Assembly: GCF_014280965.1 (NCBI RefSeq)
Contig: NZ_JACODZ010000012.1
Location: forward strand, 39,275 to 103,274
Reading direction: 5' to 3'
DNA length: 64,000 nt
Source: Echinicola salinicaeni
GTDB taxonomy: Bacteria > Bacteroidota > Bacteroidia > Cytophagales > Cyclobacteriaceae
This document shows positions 43,616 through 53,794 of this stretch, piece by piece. Each line of letters begins with the position of its first letter. Position 1 is the stretch's first letter. The translations under genes were made by a program, and so were the position numbers. Below the pieces are notes generated by a model. It saw nothing but the letters and a program-made list of their open reading frames with translations. It had not been told where the DNA came from and did not search any database.

Positions 43616-46600
43616 TTGACTACAGTGAGACATTACTTTTTCTCAACAAATAACCCAAGCTACTTTTATACAACAATTACTTTGTTGTTATCAGCGATTT
43701 TCTTGTTTTCTAACAAGGCTATCGCTCAAAATGTCGTTCAGGATACTGTACCGAGTTTGGTGGATTCTTTGGACAAAAGAAGGACTTTGCCCTCTTTTTT
43801 ATTGTGGGATAACTTTGAAACCAATCCACTATTTCCAAATCAAACACCATTCCAAAATCGTCAATCTCCTTTTTACCAAACAGGACCTAATGAAGAACAG
43901 GTAGAGGTGCAAATGGATTCCACTATTCATTATAAGGTGTATGATGAAATGGACTCCACGGATATTTCACCTGGATATTATTTTGATTTTGAAGAATTTT
44001 CGAAAATACAAGAACTGCGCATGCGTCAGGAATACTGGAGGAACCGGTCCAGAGGCATGTATGGAGAAAGTGCCGTCAGTGGTAGAGGACTGATCCCCCC
44101 TATGACCATGAGCCCAACATTTGACAGGCTTTTTGGTGGTAGTGAAATCAATATTACCCCTACCGGATATGTCAACCTGGATTTTGGAGGTATTTTCAGA
44201 AGAATAGATAATCCATCCATCCCGATCAGGCAACAGCAAAATGGTGGTTTCAACTTTGATCAGCAAATCCAGATGAGCGTCAATGGAAGCTTGGGACAAA
44301 AAATGCAGATCAATGCCAATTTTGACAGCAACAATTCCTTTGACTTCGAAAACCAACTTAAAGTCGAATACAGGGGATTTGAAGAAGATATCGTCAAAAG
44401 TATTGAAATAGGCAATGTGAGCATGCCTGTTCAAAACAGCCTGATACAAGGTGCTCAAAATCTTTTTGGAGTCAAAACCCAATTGCAATTTGGCAAGTTG
44501 TTCATGACTTCTGTCGCCTCCACGCAAAGGGGACGAAGAGATGAAATCGTCATCGAGCGTGGTGGTCAAGGTAGACCTTTCGAAATCAGGGCCTCGGAAT
44601 ATGATGATAACCGCCACTTCTTTTTGGCTCATTTCTTTAGGGAAAACTATGAAAGATGGCTAAGGGGCTTGCCCCAAATTCTCTCTGGTGTTAATGTCAC
44701 AAGGGTAGAAGTCTATATCATGAACAGGGCCAATAAAACAGAAACACTTAGAAACTTTGTGGCTTTTATGGACTTGGGTGAGGGCCAAAGGATCTACAAA
44801 CCCGAAAATCCCAATATTGGCCCTGGAACACCTGGCAGCCCTGCTAGCAATGATGCTAACCAGCTCTTCCAAACTTTAACTTCAAACCCTTCTTTTCGCC
44901 CCTATGACAATGCCTCTACAGCAATAGAAAATGATCTTAACCTTGTAAAGGGCACAGACTTCACCCAAGTAAATGGCGCTCGAAAACTGGCGGATAACGA
45001 ATATACCTTCCATAAAGAACTGGGGTATTTGAGCTTAAACAGGAAGTTGCAAAACGATGAGGTAGTTGCCATCTCCTATGAATACACCTATAACGGCCAA
45101 TCCTACAAAGTCGGAGAAATGTCTGAAGACTACCAGAACCGAGCAGAATCCGATGTATTATTCCTGAAATTATTAAGACCTGCAAGAATCAATGTCAATG
45201 TCCCTACTTGGGACTTGATGATGAAAAACATCTATAATTTCAATGCCAACCAAATCCAGCAGACAGGATTTCAATTACAGGTGATCTATCGTGATGACAG
45301 AACCGGACTGGACAACCCAAGTTTACTGGAAGGTGAACTGGTGAAAGATGTGCCTTTGATCAGGCTGATGAAACTCGATAACCTGAACCCACAGAATGAT
45401 CCTCAGCCGGATGGTAACTTTGACTTTGTCCCAGGCTTGACCATACTACCTGAAAAGGGCATGTTGATCTTCCCGGTATTGGAACCGTTTGGACAGACAT
45501 TGAGCGATAACTTTCTTCCCAATGAGGAAAGCCTCAAAAACAAATTTGTATACGACACCTTGTACCGCACCACCAAAGCAGATGCGGAATTGGTCACCAG
45601 GCTAAACAAATACTATTTAAAAGGTAGTTTGACTGCCGGATCTTCTTCAGAAATCATGCTGCCAGGTCTGAATATTTCCGAAGGCTCCGTTTTGGTAAGA
45701 GCAGGCAATATACCACTGACTGAGGGCGTCGACTACACGGTGGATTATAATATTGGCAGGGTGGTCATTATCAATGAAGGTATACTTTCATCCGGTAAAC
45801 GTATATCCATTAGTTTCGAAAAAGCGGACCTTGTTTCCTTCCAGACAAGAAGCTTATTGGGCACCCGTTTTGACTATTTGTTCAATGATAAATTCAATAT
45901 CGGAGGAACCTTTCTGTATTTAAATGAAAGACCCAATATCACTAGGATCAGCACAGGAAGTGAAACCATTAAAAATAGCCTTTGGGGATTGGATGTAAAT
46001 TATAGTGATGAATCCCGGTGGTTGACCAAACTGGCCGATGTGCTACCCTTCACAGACACCAAAGAAAAGTCTCTGGTCACCTTTAATGGTGAATTTGCCC
46101 AATTGATCCCGGGCACTTCAAATGAGGTAAATGGAGAAGGCGCTTCTTATATTGATGATTTTGAAACCGCCGTTACACCATTTAGTCTAGGTGGTGCTTC
46201 GCAAAACTGGCACCTTTCAGCCACTCCCCGCACTGAAGATGATCGATTTGATCTGAGCATGCAAACTGAAGACCGCTTAGGAAATGCCTATAGAAGGGCC
46301 CGCTTAGCATGGTACAATATTGACAATGTATTTTATCGCGAAAGTGGACAAGGCGTGCCTCAAAACATCAACTCAGAGGACCGTAATAACCATTATGTCA
46401 GAAGAGTGGTCCCCCAAGAAATATTTCCTCAAAGAGACCGGGATGTAATTGTAACTCCGGAGCCATTATTTGAATTGGCCTATTTCCCCCACGAGAGGGG
46501 CATGTACAATTATAACCCCAACCTTGACCGAAGAGGGCTGCTCCCCAACCCAGAAGAAAATTATGGTGGAATTACCCGGGCGATCACCTCAGACGTAGAT

Positions 46601-49600
46601 TTTGACAGGACCAATATCGAATACATAGAATTCTGGTTAATGGATCCATTTATCTCCGGTGAAAATGGTCGGGTACTGGATGGTATTTTCAATGAAAACA
46701 ATACTACTGGTGGTAAGCTCATGATCAACCTAGGGGAAATTTCGGAAGATGTCATGATGGACGGGAGACATGCTTTTGAAAACGGCTTACCGGCTGATGG
46801 AGATCCCAGTGCTACCAATGAAAATGAATGGGGCCGAGTAACCAGTCAACAGTACCTGACCCCGGGTTTTGACAATTCACCAGAGGCCAGACCCAATCAA
46901 GACGTAGGCTTGGATGGCCTTAGCAGTGAGGACGAAGTGGACTATTTTGCCGACCGTTTCCTTAATCGCTTAAATGTCGACCCAGATGTTTATGCCGAGA
47001 TTGAAGCAGACCCTTCTGCAGACAAATTCCAATATTATTTGGGAGATGAATTGGATCAAAATGATGTAAAAATACTGGAAAGGTACAAGCGTTTTAATGG
47101 CTTGGAAAATAACACCCCTATCAACTCCAATTCCAATTTGGCTTACACGCCTTCAGGCTCCAATCAACCTGACAATGAAGACCTTAACAATGACAATACG
47201 ATCAATGAGATCGAAAACTATTATGAATATGAAGTAGACCTCCGTCCCGGTCAATTGGTTGTTGGCCAAAACAATATTGTGGACAAGGTAACCCATAATG
47301 AAAATGGTGATGAGGTAAACTGGTACTTGTTCCGAATCCCCGTCCGCCAGCCTGACAATGTCCAGGGGGACATCACTGGATTCAAATCCATGCGATTTGT
47401 AAGGACTTACCTTACTGAATTTGAACAACCTGTGGTATTGAGAATGGCCAAGTTCCAGATGGTAGGCAGCCAATGGAGGACTTTCCAAGAATCCCTCTAT
47501 GAAAGAGGATTGTTTGAAGTGCCGGAACCTGATGTTTCCAATCTCACAGTGGGCGTGGTAAATATTGAGGAAAACAGTCAAGGAGGCCCTAACCAAAGCC
47601 CCTATGTACTACCTCCAGGTATCATCAGAGACCGGGACAATACATCTACAGTTGAAAGGAGATTGAATGAGCAGTCTTTACGTTTATGCGTGGACAATCT
47701 CCAAGCCAGAGATGCCAGGGCAGTATTTAAAAATGTCAACTTGGATTTGGTACAATATGGCCGATTAAAAATGTTCTTCCATGCGGACAGTGAAGATGCT
47801 GAAGATGGGGAATTAAGTGCTTTCTTGAGATTAGGTACTGACTATACTGATAATTATTACGAAATAGAAGTTCCTCTTCACATCACGCCTACTGGCACCC
47901 GGGATCCTCAGCAAATCTGGCCTGAGCTGAATGAAATCAATATTGGAATTGATGAAATTGTAGGTGTAAAGTCTGAAAGAGATAATAGCCAATCTCCACA
48001 AAACCTGCCTTATACTGCCCAAGTCAGACAGTATAAGGTCACTGTAGTTGGACGACCTGAATTAAACTATGTCCAAGGCTTGATGATCGGAGTAAGAAAT
48101 CCTTCTTCTACGGGTGGGGCCAGTAAATCCATCTGTGTTTGGGCCAATGAATTACGGGTAGTCGACTTCAACAAATCTTCAGGCTGGGCCGCCAATGCAA
48201 GATTAAACGCCCAAATTGCAGATGTGGCTACCATTTCTTCTACAATCAGGCATAATACCTTTGGTTTTGGAGGATTGGAAACCAGATTATCCCAGAGATC
48301 AAGGGAATCCAGCACCCAATATGATATTTCTGCCAATGTGCAGGTAGACCGCTTACTGCCAGAGGCATTGAGGGTAAGTATCCCTATGTATGTCAGCATG
48401 GAAAATGCCACTACAAAGCCTCAGTATGACCCCTTGAACCCTGATGTTCCCTTTGAACTGGCCTTATCAAAATTCAGAACAGATGCAGAAAGGGAGGCTT
48501 ATAAAGACCTAGTCCTTGATCAGGTTAAAAGAAGAAATATCAGCTTTACCAATGTGCGTAAAATTAAAAAGGAGGACAATGAAAAAAACAGGATTTATGA
48601 CCTGTCCAACTTCTCCTTTTCATATGCCTATGGCTTGGTAAAACAAAGTAATATCAATACCCAGGATTATACTTTTGAAACCTATAAGGGAAATATCGCC
48701 TATAGTTATGCTCCTGAACCTGTACTCATTGAACCTTTTAAAGGCTCAGAAAAAATGAGCAGTCCTTACCTGCAATTGATCAAGGACTTCAATTTAAACT
48801 TGGCCCCTACATTGATGACGGCCAGAATTGACATGGACAGGCGGTTTATGCGTACACAGTATAGAAATGATCAGCTTACCACTGAAAATGTAGCGCCTTT
48901 ATTCCAAAAAAGTTATTATATCAATCGCTTTTACAGCCTCAATTGGGACCTTACCAATAACCTTTCTTTTGACTATACCGCTAGGGTGAATGCATTGGTA
49001 GATGAACCTGAAGGAGACCTGAATACCGAAGCAAAGCGTGATTCTGTAAGAAATAACCTAAGGCATTTTGGCAGAACAACCAATTATAACCATTCCTTAG
49101 TGGCCAATTACCACATACCTACGGAAAAAGTACCTATCCTTGATTGGATTAGCACAGATTTCCGCTACGAGGCGACATACAGCTGGATGACAGGGTCCAT
49201 AGGGCAAAAGGACACCCTGGGGAATGTCATTCAAAACACAAGGGACCGAACCTTTACAGGTAAATTGGACATGATAAAACTGTACAATAAGGTCACCAAG
49301 CTCCGGGTGCTCAACACCCCCAAAAGGCCATCCATCCCTGGACAGAAACAGCCTCAGGACACCATTAATACAGATGGTTTCTTAAATGGCTTTCTGAAGT
49401 TTGCCATGATGCTTAAAGAAGTCTCTGGTCGCTACAGCATTACAGAAGGTACTTTCCTACCCGGTTATATGGAAAATACCAGCTTATTTGGATTGGACAG
49501 GAGCTTTATGAATCCAGGCTTGGGCTTTATTTTCGGTAGCCAGAATGCTGATATTCGATACGATTTGGCTAACCAAGGACTCATGGCTCCTAGTACAGAG

Positions 49601-50743
49601 CTGACGCAAACATTCCGTCAAAACCAGGTCAAAGACCTTAGATTAAATGCTATTCTAGAGCCTATTAAGGATTTGCGTATCACCTTGGATTTACGAAAAC
49701 GGGAAACTGGACAATATGCCGAAATATTTAGGCGCAACAGTGAAATGGAAGAGGAATATGCTTCCATCAACCCTAATCGCCTTGGAGCCTATAGCATTAG
49801 CTATAATATCATTAAAACGGCCTTTGCAAAAAATGATGATCAGAACAACTCTCCATTATTTAGCAATTTTGAGAATTACAGACCCATCATCAAATCAAGG
49901 CTAGAGGCATTGAACCCAGGAGGCGAGTATAACCTCAATGGTCAAGATGTGCTGGTGCCATCTTTCTTAGCGGCATACTCTGGTAAGGCTGCAGAAGATA
50001 TTGATTTAAGTCCTTTTCCTAAATTCCCACTGCCCAATTGGAGATTGGAATACCGAGGACTATCCCGATTACCATTATTCGAAGAGCATTTTAGCTCCAT
50101 CAACCTAACACATAATTACACCTCTTCTTATGATGTAAGTAATTTCTCCAATTCCTTATTATATCAATCAGGACTTGAATTGTATAATAGTTTGCAACAT
50201 TACCCAATGGCCAGCATAACGGATGAATTTGGAAGTTATATTCCTGTATATATCTTTAACCAAGTAGTTATTTCAGAAAGGTTCGCTCCCCTATTTGGCA
50301 TTGATGTATTGACCAAAAGCAGAATGAACATTTCTTTTGAATACAATACAGAAAGGAATATAGGACTGAACTTCTCCAATGCCCAGGTAACAGAACAAAG
50401 CAGTCATGACTTTAGATTTGATCTGGGCTATACCAAATCAGGTGTAAAGATTCCTTTTAAGATTCAAGGTCAACAAGAAGTATTAAACAATGACCTGGAA
50501 ATAAGGATAAGTACAAGCATAGTCGACACCAAAACCCTACAGAGAAAAATTGAAGAAGGCAGCACGGTTACCAATGGAAACCTCAACCTACAGATTAGAC
50601 CGACCATAGGTTATATCATCAACCAAAACCTCAAAGTCTCTCTTTATTTTGACCGTACCGTCAATGATCCGAAGATTACCACAGCCTATAGACGAAGTTC
50701 CACTGCATTTGGAGGACAATTACGATTTAATTTAGGCCAATAG
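43616..50743 (+). CDS. sprA: SprA, outer-membrane translocon of the type IX secretion system
   Basis: 2375 residues, the expected giant size (about 2,400 in Flavobacterium johnsoniae). Signal peptide about 20-38 (LLLSAIFLFSNKAIAQ). Two related SprA-N type regions are recognisable: one near 130-500 (LIPPMTMSPTFDRLFGGSEINITPTGYVNLDFGG, IEIGNVSMPVQNSLIQGAQNLFGVK) and one around 1,050-1,400 with the EFWLMDPF and DDFETA stretches. The rest reads as alternating strands of a 36-strand barrel, ending in an FNLGQ outer-membrane-type C-terminus. It passes folded type IX cargo across the outer membrane and supports gliding. Start is TTG; no ATG is usable before the signal. No frameshift. Confidence 0.95.
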   Translation: MTTVRHYFFSTNNPSYFYTTITLLLSAIFLFSNKAIAQNVVQDTVPSLVDSLDKRRTLPSFLLWDNFETNPLFPNQTPFQNRQSPFYQTGPNEEQVEVQMDSTIHYKVYDEMDSTDISPGYYFDFEEFSKIQELRMRQEYWRNRSRGMYGESAVSGRGLIPPMTMSPTFDRLFGGSEINITPTGYVNLDFGGIFRRIDNPSIPIRQQQNGGFNFDQQIQMSVNGSLGQKMQINANFDSNNSFDFENQLKVEYRGFEEDIVKSIEIGNVSMPVQNSLIQGAQNLFGVKTQLQFGKLFMTSVASTQRGRRDEIVIERGGQGRPFEIRASEYDDNRHFFLAHFFRENYERWLRGLPQILSGVNVTRVEVYIMNRANKTETLRNFVAFMDLGEGQRIYKPENPNIGPGTPGSPASNDANQLFQTLTSNPSFRPYDNASTAIENDLNLVKGTDFTQVNGARKLADNEYTFHKELGYLSLNRKLQNDEVVAISYEYTYNGQSYKVGEMSEDYQNRAESDVLFLKLLRPARINVNVPTWDLMMKNIYNFNANQIQQTGFQLQVIYRDDRTGLDNPSLLEGELVKDVPLIRLMKLDNLNPQNDPQPDGNFDFVPGLTILPEKGMLIFPVLEPFGQTLSDNFLPNEESLKNKFVYDTLYRTTKADAELVTRLNKYYLKGSLTAGSSSEIMLPGLNISEGSVLVRAGNIPLTEGVDYTVDYNIGRVVIINEGILSSGKRISISFEKADLVSFQTRSLLGTRFDYLFNDKFNIGGTFLYLNERPNITRISTGSETIKNSLWGLDVNYSDESRWLTKLADVLPFTDTKEKSLVTFNGEFAQLIPGTSNEVNGEGASYIDDFETAVTPFSLGGASQNWHLSATPRTEDDRFDLSMQTEDRLGNAYRRARLAWYNIDNVFYRESGQGVPQNINSEDRNNHYVRRVVPQEIFPQRDRDVIVTPEPLFELAYFPHERGMYNYNPNLDRRGLLPNPEENYGGITRAITSDVDFDRTNIEYIEFWLMDPFISGENGRVLDGIFNENNTTGGKLMINLGEISEDVMMDGRHAFENGLPADGDPSATNENEWGRVTSQQYLTPGFDNSPEARPNQDVGLDGLSSEDEVDYFADRFLNRLNVDPDVYAEIEADPSADKFQYYLGDELDQNDVKILERYKRFNGLENNTPINSNSNLAYTPSGSNQPDNEDLNNDNTINEIENYYEYEVDLRPGQLVVGQNNIVDKVTHNENGDEVNWYLFRIPVRQPDNVQGDITGFKSMRFVRTYLTEFEQPVVLRMAKFQMVGSQWRTFQESLYERGLFEVPEPDVSNLTVGVVNIEENSQGGPNQSPYVLPPGIIRDRDNTSTVERRLNEQSLRLCVDNLQARDARAVFKNVNLDLVQYGRLKMFFHADSEDAEDGELSAFLRLGTDYTDNYYEIEVPLHITPTGTRDPQQIWPELNEINIGIDEIVGVKSERDNSQSPQNLPYTAQVRQYKVTVVGRPELNYVQGLMIGVRNPSSTGGASKSICVWANELRVVDFNKSSGWAANARLNAQIADVATISSTIRHNTFGFGGLETRLSQRSRESSTQYDISANVQVDRLLPEALRVSIPMYVSMENATTKPQYDPLNPDVPFELALSKFRTDAEREAYKDLVLDQVKRRNISFTNVRKIKKEDNEKNRIYDLSNFSFSYAYGLVKQSNINTQDYTFETYKGNIAYSYAPEPVLIEPFKGSEKMSSPYLQLIKDFNLNLAPTLMTARIDMDRRFMRTQYRNDQLTTENVAPLFQKSYYINRFYSLNWDLTNNLSFDYTARVNALVDEPEGDLNTEAKRDSVRNNLRHFGRTTNYNHSLVANYHIPTEKVPILDWISTDFRYEATYSWMTGSIGQKDTLGNVIQNTRDRTFTGKLDMIKLYNKVTKLRVLNTPKRPSIPGQKQPQDTINTDGFLNGFLKFAMMLKEVSGRYSITEGTFLPGYMENTSLFGLDRSFMNPGLGFIFGSQNADIRYDLANQGLMAPSTELTQTFRQNQVKDLRLNAILEPIKDLRITLDLRKRETGQYAEIFRRNSEMEEEYASINPNRLGAYSISYNIIKTAFAKNDDQNNSPLFSNFENYRPIIKSRLEALNPGGEYNLNGQDVLVPSFLAAYSGKAAEDIDLSPFPKFPLPNWRLEYRGLSRLPLFEEHFSSINLTHNYTSSYDVSNFSNSLLYQSGLELYNSLQHYPMASITDEFGSYIPVYIFNQVVISERFAPLFGIDVLTKSRMNISFEYNTERNIGLNFSNAQVTEQSSHDFRFDLGYTKSGVKIPFKIQGQQEVLNNDLEIRISTSIVDTKTLQRKIEEGSTVTNGNLNLQIRPTIGYIINQNLKVSLYFDRTVNDPKITTAYRRSSTAFGGQLRFNLGQ

Positions 50744-50767
50744 GTTTTATCATTTGGGGAAAGCTTG

Positions 50768-50775
50768 TATTTTTG
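50768..50775 (+). promoter_or_regulatory. Bacteroidota -7 box for gcvH
   Basis: TATTTTTG matches TAnnTTTG, 26 bases before the gcvH ATG and 24 past the sprA stop. The -33 position reads TTTT instead of TTTG. It suggests gcvH can be transcribed separately from sprA. Confidence 0.45.
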
Positions 50776-50801
50776 GCTTTGATTAATCCTAAATATAGAA
50801 T

Positions 50802-51179
50802 ATGAACTTCCCAAAAGAATTAAAGTACACAAAAGACCACGAATGGGTAAAAATCGAAGGTGACACAGCAACTATCGGCGTAACTGAATTCGCCCAAAGA
50901 GAGTTGGGTGACATCGTTTATGTAGAAGTTGAAACTGTCGGTGAAACTATCGAGACAGGAGAAGTGTTTGGTACAGTAGAGGCAGTAAAGACTGTATCTG
51001 ATTTATTTATGCCATTAGAAGGAGAAATTATCGAATTCAATGAAGAATTAGAAGGATCTCCTGAGTTGGTCAATGAATCCCCTTATGAAGAAGGATGGAT
51101 GATCAAAGTTAAGTTTGAAAACGAATTACCTTCTGACTTGCTTTCAGCTGAAGAATACGCTGAATTGGTAGGTGAATAA
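50802..51179 (+). CDS. gcvH: Glycine cleavage system H protein
   Basis: 125 residues, standard. Lipoyl carrier of the glycine cleavage complex, shuttling the aminomethyl group between P, T and L proteins. The lipoylated lysine is K63 in [12 protein letters not shown]. It starts [20 protein letters not shown]. gcvP and gcvT are not in the window. The downstream vanZ-like gene starts within its last codons (GTG, eight-base overlap), so the two are translationally linked. Confidence 0.95.
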   Translation: MNFPKELKYTKDHEWVKIEGDTATIGVTEFAQRELGDIVYVEVETVGETIETGEVFGTVEAVKTVSDLFMPLEGEIIEFNEELEGSPELVNESPYEEGWMIKVKFENELPSDLLSAEEYAELVGE

Positions 51180-51564
51180 AGAAAATTACTTTAGCGATCG
51201 CTTTCTACCTGCTTTGTTATGGTTGGTGATGTTAATATTACTGATCATGGCCCCAGGGGATCAATTACCAGAAGGCCCAAAAATACCAGGATTGGACAAA
51301 ATGGTCCATTTCAGTCTCTTTGGCGGACTCCTTTTCTTATGGAATAGGGCGACAAATAGCCAAAATGAAAGCTTATCAATTAAAAGATTTATTACTAATC
51401 ACTTAGTTTTGGGCGTCATTTTTGCTATATTAGCTGAAGAGATGCAACAACTTGTTCCGAACAGGAGTTTTGACCTTATGGATATTGTTGCTAATTTGAC
51501 TGGAAGCTTAATCGGTACCCTTTGTTTTTATATTTTGTACAAGAAGAAAAGTAAGTTTGTATAA
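51172..51564 (+). CDS. VanZ family membrane protein
   Basis: 130 residues with four membrane helices. VanZ-like features: [19 protein letters not shown] after the first helix and [27 protein letters not shown] near the end. The family is named after a teicoplanin-resistance accessory protein, but chromosomal Bacteroidota members have no proven role. It uses a GTG start inside the end of gcvH. tonB follows after 73 bases. gcvH-vanZ-tonB is a conserved trio downstream of sprA. Confidence 0.82.
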   Translation: MNKENYFSDRFLPALLWLVMLILLIMAPGDQLPEGPKIPGLDKMVHFSLFGGLLFLWNRATNSQNESLSIKRFITNHLVLGVIFAILAEEMQQLVPNRSFDLMDIVANLTGSLIGTLCFYILYKKKSKFV

Positions 51565-51637
51565 ATAAAAATAAATGGTTAGAATTGTTATCGCTAAAAT
51601 AGAGCAAGAATTATTAACCTTTATATGAGTATTAACT

Positions 51638-52312
51638 ATGGAAGCTAAAAAGACACCAAAAGCTGATTTGACCAAAAAATCAGGAATGTTCCTGAACTTG
51701 GGTCTATTGATCAGCGTTGGTCTTACGCTGTTTGCTTTCGAGTACAAGTCTTATGAATCAGGTGAGCTGATGGACTTGGGAACAGTGGAAGACGATTTCG
51801 AGGAACTATTGGATATTCCGATTACGGAACAACCACCTCCACCGCCTCCACCAGTAGAGCAGCCTATCATCGAGGAAATCCCTGATGAGGTAGAGATTGA
51901 AGAAAAGATCGAAGTTAACTTTGACGTGGACGTTCAGGAAGAAACAGTAATTAAAGAAGTTGTTATTGCTGATGCTCCTGTTGAAGAAAAAGCGGAAGAG
52001 ATTTTCGATGTGGTGGAAACCATGCCTACTCCTCCAGGTGGAATGGAAGGTTGGAACAAATACTTGAGCAAAAACTTGAAGTATCCAACTCAGGCTAGGA
52101 GAATGGGAATCGAAGGTACAGTATATGTGGTTTTCGTAGTTAACACTGATGGATCTATACAAGATGTTGGTATCTTGAGAGGGATCGGCGGTGGTTGCGA
52201 TGAAGAAGCCATGAGAGTAGTTAAAAATGCCCCTGCTTGGGAACCTGGTAAACAAAGAGGTAGACCAGTAAGGGTAAAAATGAGATTACCTATCCGATTC
52301 AAATTGAGCTAA
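51638..52312 (+). CDS. tonB: Energy transducer TonB, copy 1
   Basis: 224 residues. A cytoplasmic start (MEAKKTPKADLTKKSG), one membrane helix (about 17-36), a periplasmic acidic/proline linker (ITEQPPPPPPPVEQP near 65-80) and a C-terminal TonB domain (about 140-224: KYPTQARRMGIEGTVYVVFVVNTDGSIQDV). With ExbB-ExbD it passes proton-motive force to outer-membrane receptors such as SusC/TonB-dependent transporters. Followed by a strong terminator. Its near-identical plan with the gene at 53000 indicates duplication. Confidence 0.92.
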   Translation: MEAKKTPKADLTKKSGMFLNLGLLISVGLTLFAFEYKSYESGELMDLGTVEDDFEELLDIPITEQPPPPPPPVEQPIIEEIPDEVEIEEKIEVNFDVDVQEETVIKEVVIADAPVEEKAEEIFDVVETMPTPPGGMEGWNKYLSKNLKYPTQARRMGIEGTVYVVFVVNTDGSIQDVGILRGIGGGCDEEAMRVVKNAPAWEPGKQRGRPVRVKMRLPIRFKLS

Positions 52313-52339
52313 GCAATTTATCTTAAAGATATAATTAAG

Positions 52340-52372
52340 CAGGCTGTCATTTTTGGCAGCCTGTTTTTTTTT
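52340..52372 (+). terminator. Terminator after tonB copy 1
   Basis: CAGGCTGTCA (52340-52349) pairs with TGGCAGCCTG (52354-52363), one G-T pair, 4-base loop, followed by nine T residues. Confidence 0.9.
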
Positions 52373-52993
52373 GCCTTAATTTCTCCTATTAGCTTTCTTC
52401 AGTTCCCTCTAGCTCTACTAACCCGAAATATTCACAACATATCTATTACGGCCTGTAAAAACGCTTTTTCTAAATGAAATGTTGGGTTTGCCCAGTTTTT
52501 CTGGTTGATCTAAACGCTACCCCACCTTTTTGCTGGCCTTTGAAGCATGCTGTTTTGGACAATAGAAGGTAGCGCTAAGAAAATGCGTTAGCACATGCAG
52601 TGACCGGATGAGATTCACTATCTTTTAGCCCCCAGCCTTCAGCTGAAAATTAAAAAGGGTAAAAGATATTACTGACGGATAATCTGTATTCCATTATATA
52701 AGGCTTACCAACTTCCTAGAACCACCATAAGGATCAGGTTTTTCTTCAATTTTTCATTAACAGGAAAAGCAAACTGGCCTCTCCCCTTAGGAATAAATAT
52801 TGAAAAATAATTTTAAACTATATATTTAGTTTTATAACTAATTATTTCTATATTAGTACTATAATATTGAGCAAAAGACTGCGCAAAGCTTACCCGGGTA
52901 CTTGCAGGTCTGGTTTCATCCTAAGTACTTACCATCCCTTAGGCTTATGGAACCAGCATATACCGCTATAATGAAATCATTCACCATAAATGC
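52373..52993. other. Interval between the two tonB genes
   Basis: About 620 bases with no credible ORF, RNA gene or repeat. Composition varies, GC-richer near 52500-52600 and AT-rich near 52800-52860. It may hold the remnant of a lost gene, but nothing is readable. Confidence 0.4.
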
Positions 52994-52999
52994 ATGACC

Positions 53000-53677
53000 A
53001 TGGAAGCAAAAAAAACTCCCCAAGCCGACCTAAGAGGAAAATATGGATTATTTTTCAATGCCGGCCTATTGATAAGTGTGGCATTGGTGCTCGCTGCATT
53101 TGAATTCAAATCCTATCAAAAGGCCCATGCTTTGGACCTTAATACCAAGGCGGATAGTTTTGACAAAATATTGGATATTCCTATCACCGTTCAAGAGCCT
53201 CCTCGACCCAAAACAGTGCAGCAACCCAAAATCGAAGAAGTACCCGATGAAGAAGAAATCATGGACAAGATCGATGAAGTATTTGATATCAATTTACCGG
53301 AGGAAGTTAAGATACCTGAATATGTAATCAATGAAGCGCCACCAGTAGAGGAAAAAGCGGAGGAAATATTCGAAGTGGTGGAAACCATGCCGAGCCCCCC
53401 AGGTGGCTTAGAAGGCTGGGCCAAATATTTGAACAAGCACCTAAAATATCCCACACAGGCCAGGCGAATGGGAATTGGTGGTACCGTTTACCTCTATTTT
53501 GTGGTAAACACAGACGGCTCCATCCAAGACATTACCGTAGCCAGAGGCATTGGAGCAGGTTGCGACAAAGAAGCAGTGCGGGTACTCCAAAATGCACCAA
53601 AATGGACCCCAGGAAAACAAAGGGGCAAGCCTGTAAGGGTCAAAATGGCCCTACCGATAAAATTTCAATTACAATAA
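53000..53677 (+). CDS. Energy transducer TonB, copy 2
   Basis: 225 residues from the ATG at 53000 (aligned with copy 1; an ATG two codons upstream at 52994 is also possible). Same layout: MEAKKTPQADL start, membrane helix, acidic linker (QEPPRPKTVQQPKIEEVPDEEE) and the C-terminal domain KYPTQARRMGIGGTVYLYFVVNTDGSIQDI. The linker has fewer prolines than copy 1, and the nucleotide sequence has diverged far more than the protein, so the duplication is old. It probably serves a different set of receptors. The tmRNA gene follows. Confidence 0.9.
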   Translation: MEAKKTPQADLRGKYGLFFNAGLLISVALVLAAFEFKSYQKAHALDLNTKADSFDKILDIPITVQEPPRPKTVQQPKIEEVPDEEEIMDKIDEVFDINLPEEVKIPEYVINEAPPVEEKAEEIFEVVETMPSPPGGLEGWAKYLNKHLKYPTQARRMGIGGTVYLYFVVNTDGSIQDITVARGIGAGCDKEAVRVLQNAPKWTPGKQRGKPVRVKMALPIKFQLQ

Positions 53678-53771
53678 AAAATTATGTGGGTTAAATGGGG
53701 TGGTCGCATGGCTGCCCTGTTTTCTTTTAAATGGAATACCAAATTCCCTTTAATGGGAACGAATTTTGTAT

Positions 53772-53779
53772 TACTTTTG
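53772..53779 (+). promoter_or_regulatory. Bacteroidota -7 box for ssrA
   Basis: TACTTTTG is an exact TAnnTTTG match, 16 bases before the first base of the mature tmRNA. The -33 position reads TTTA. Confidence 0.6.
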
Positions 53780-53794
53780 TCATCCTTGAAATAT

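Noticed and set aside
43967..44632. 221-codon reverse frame inside sprA
   Set aside because: Shadow of sprA; other antisense frames in sprA are of similar quality and none has a family match.
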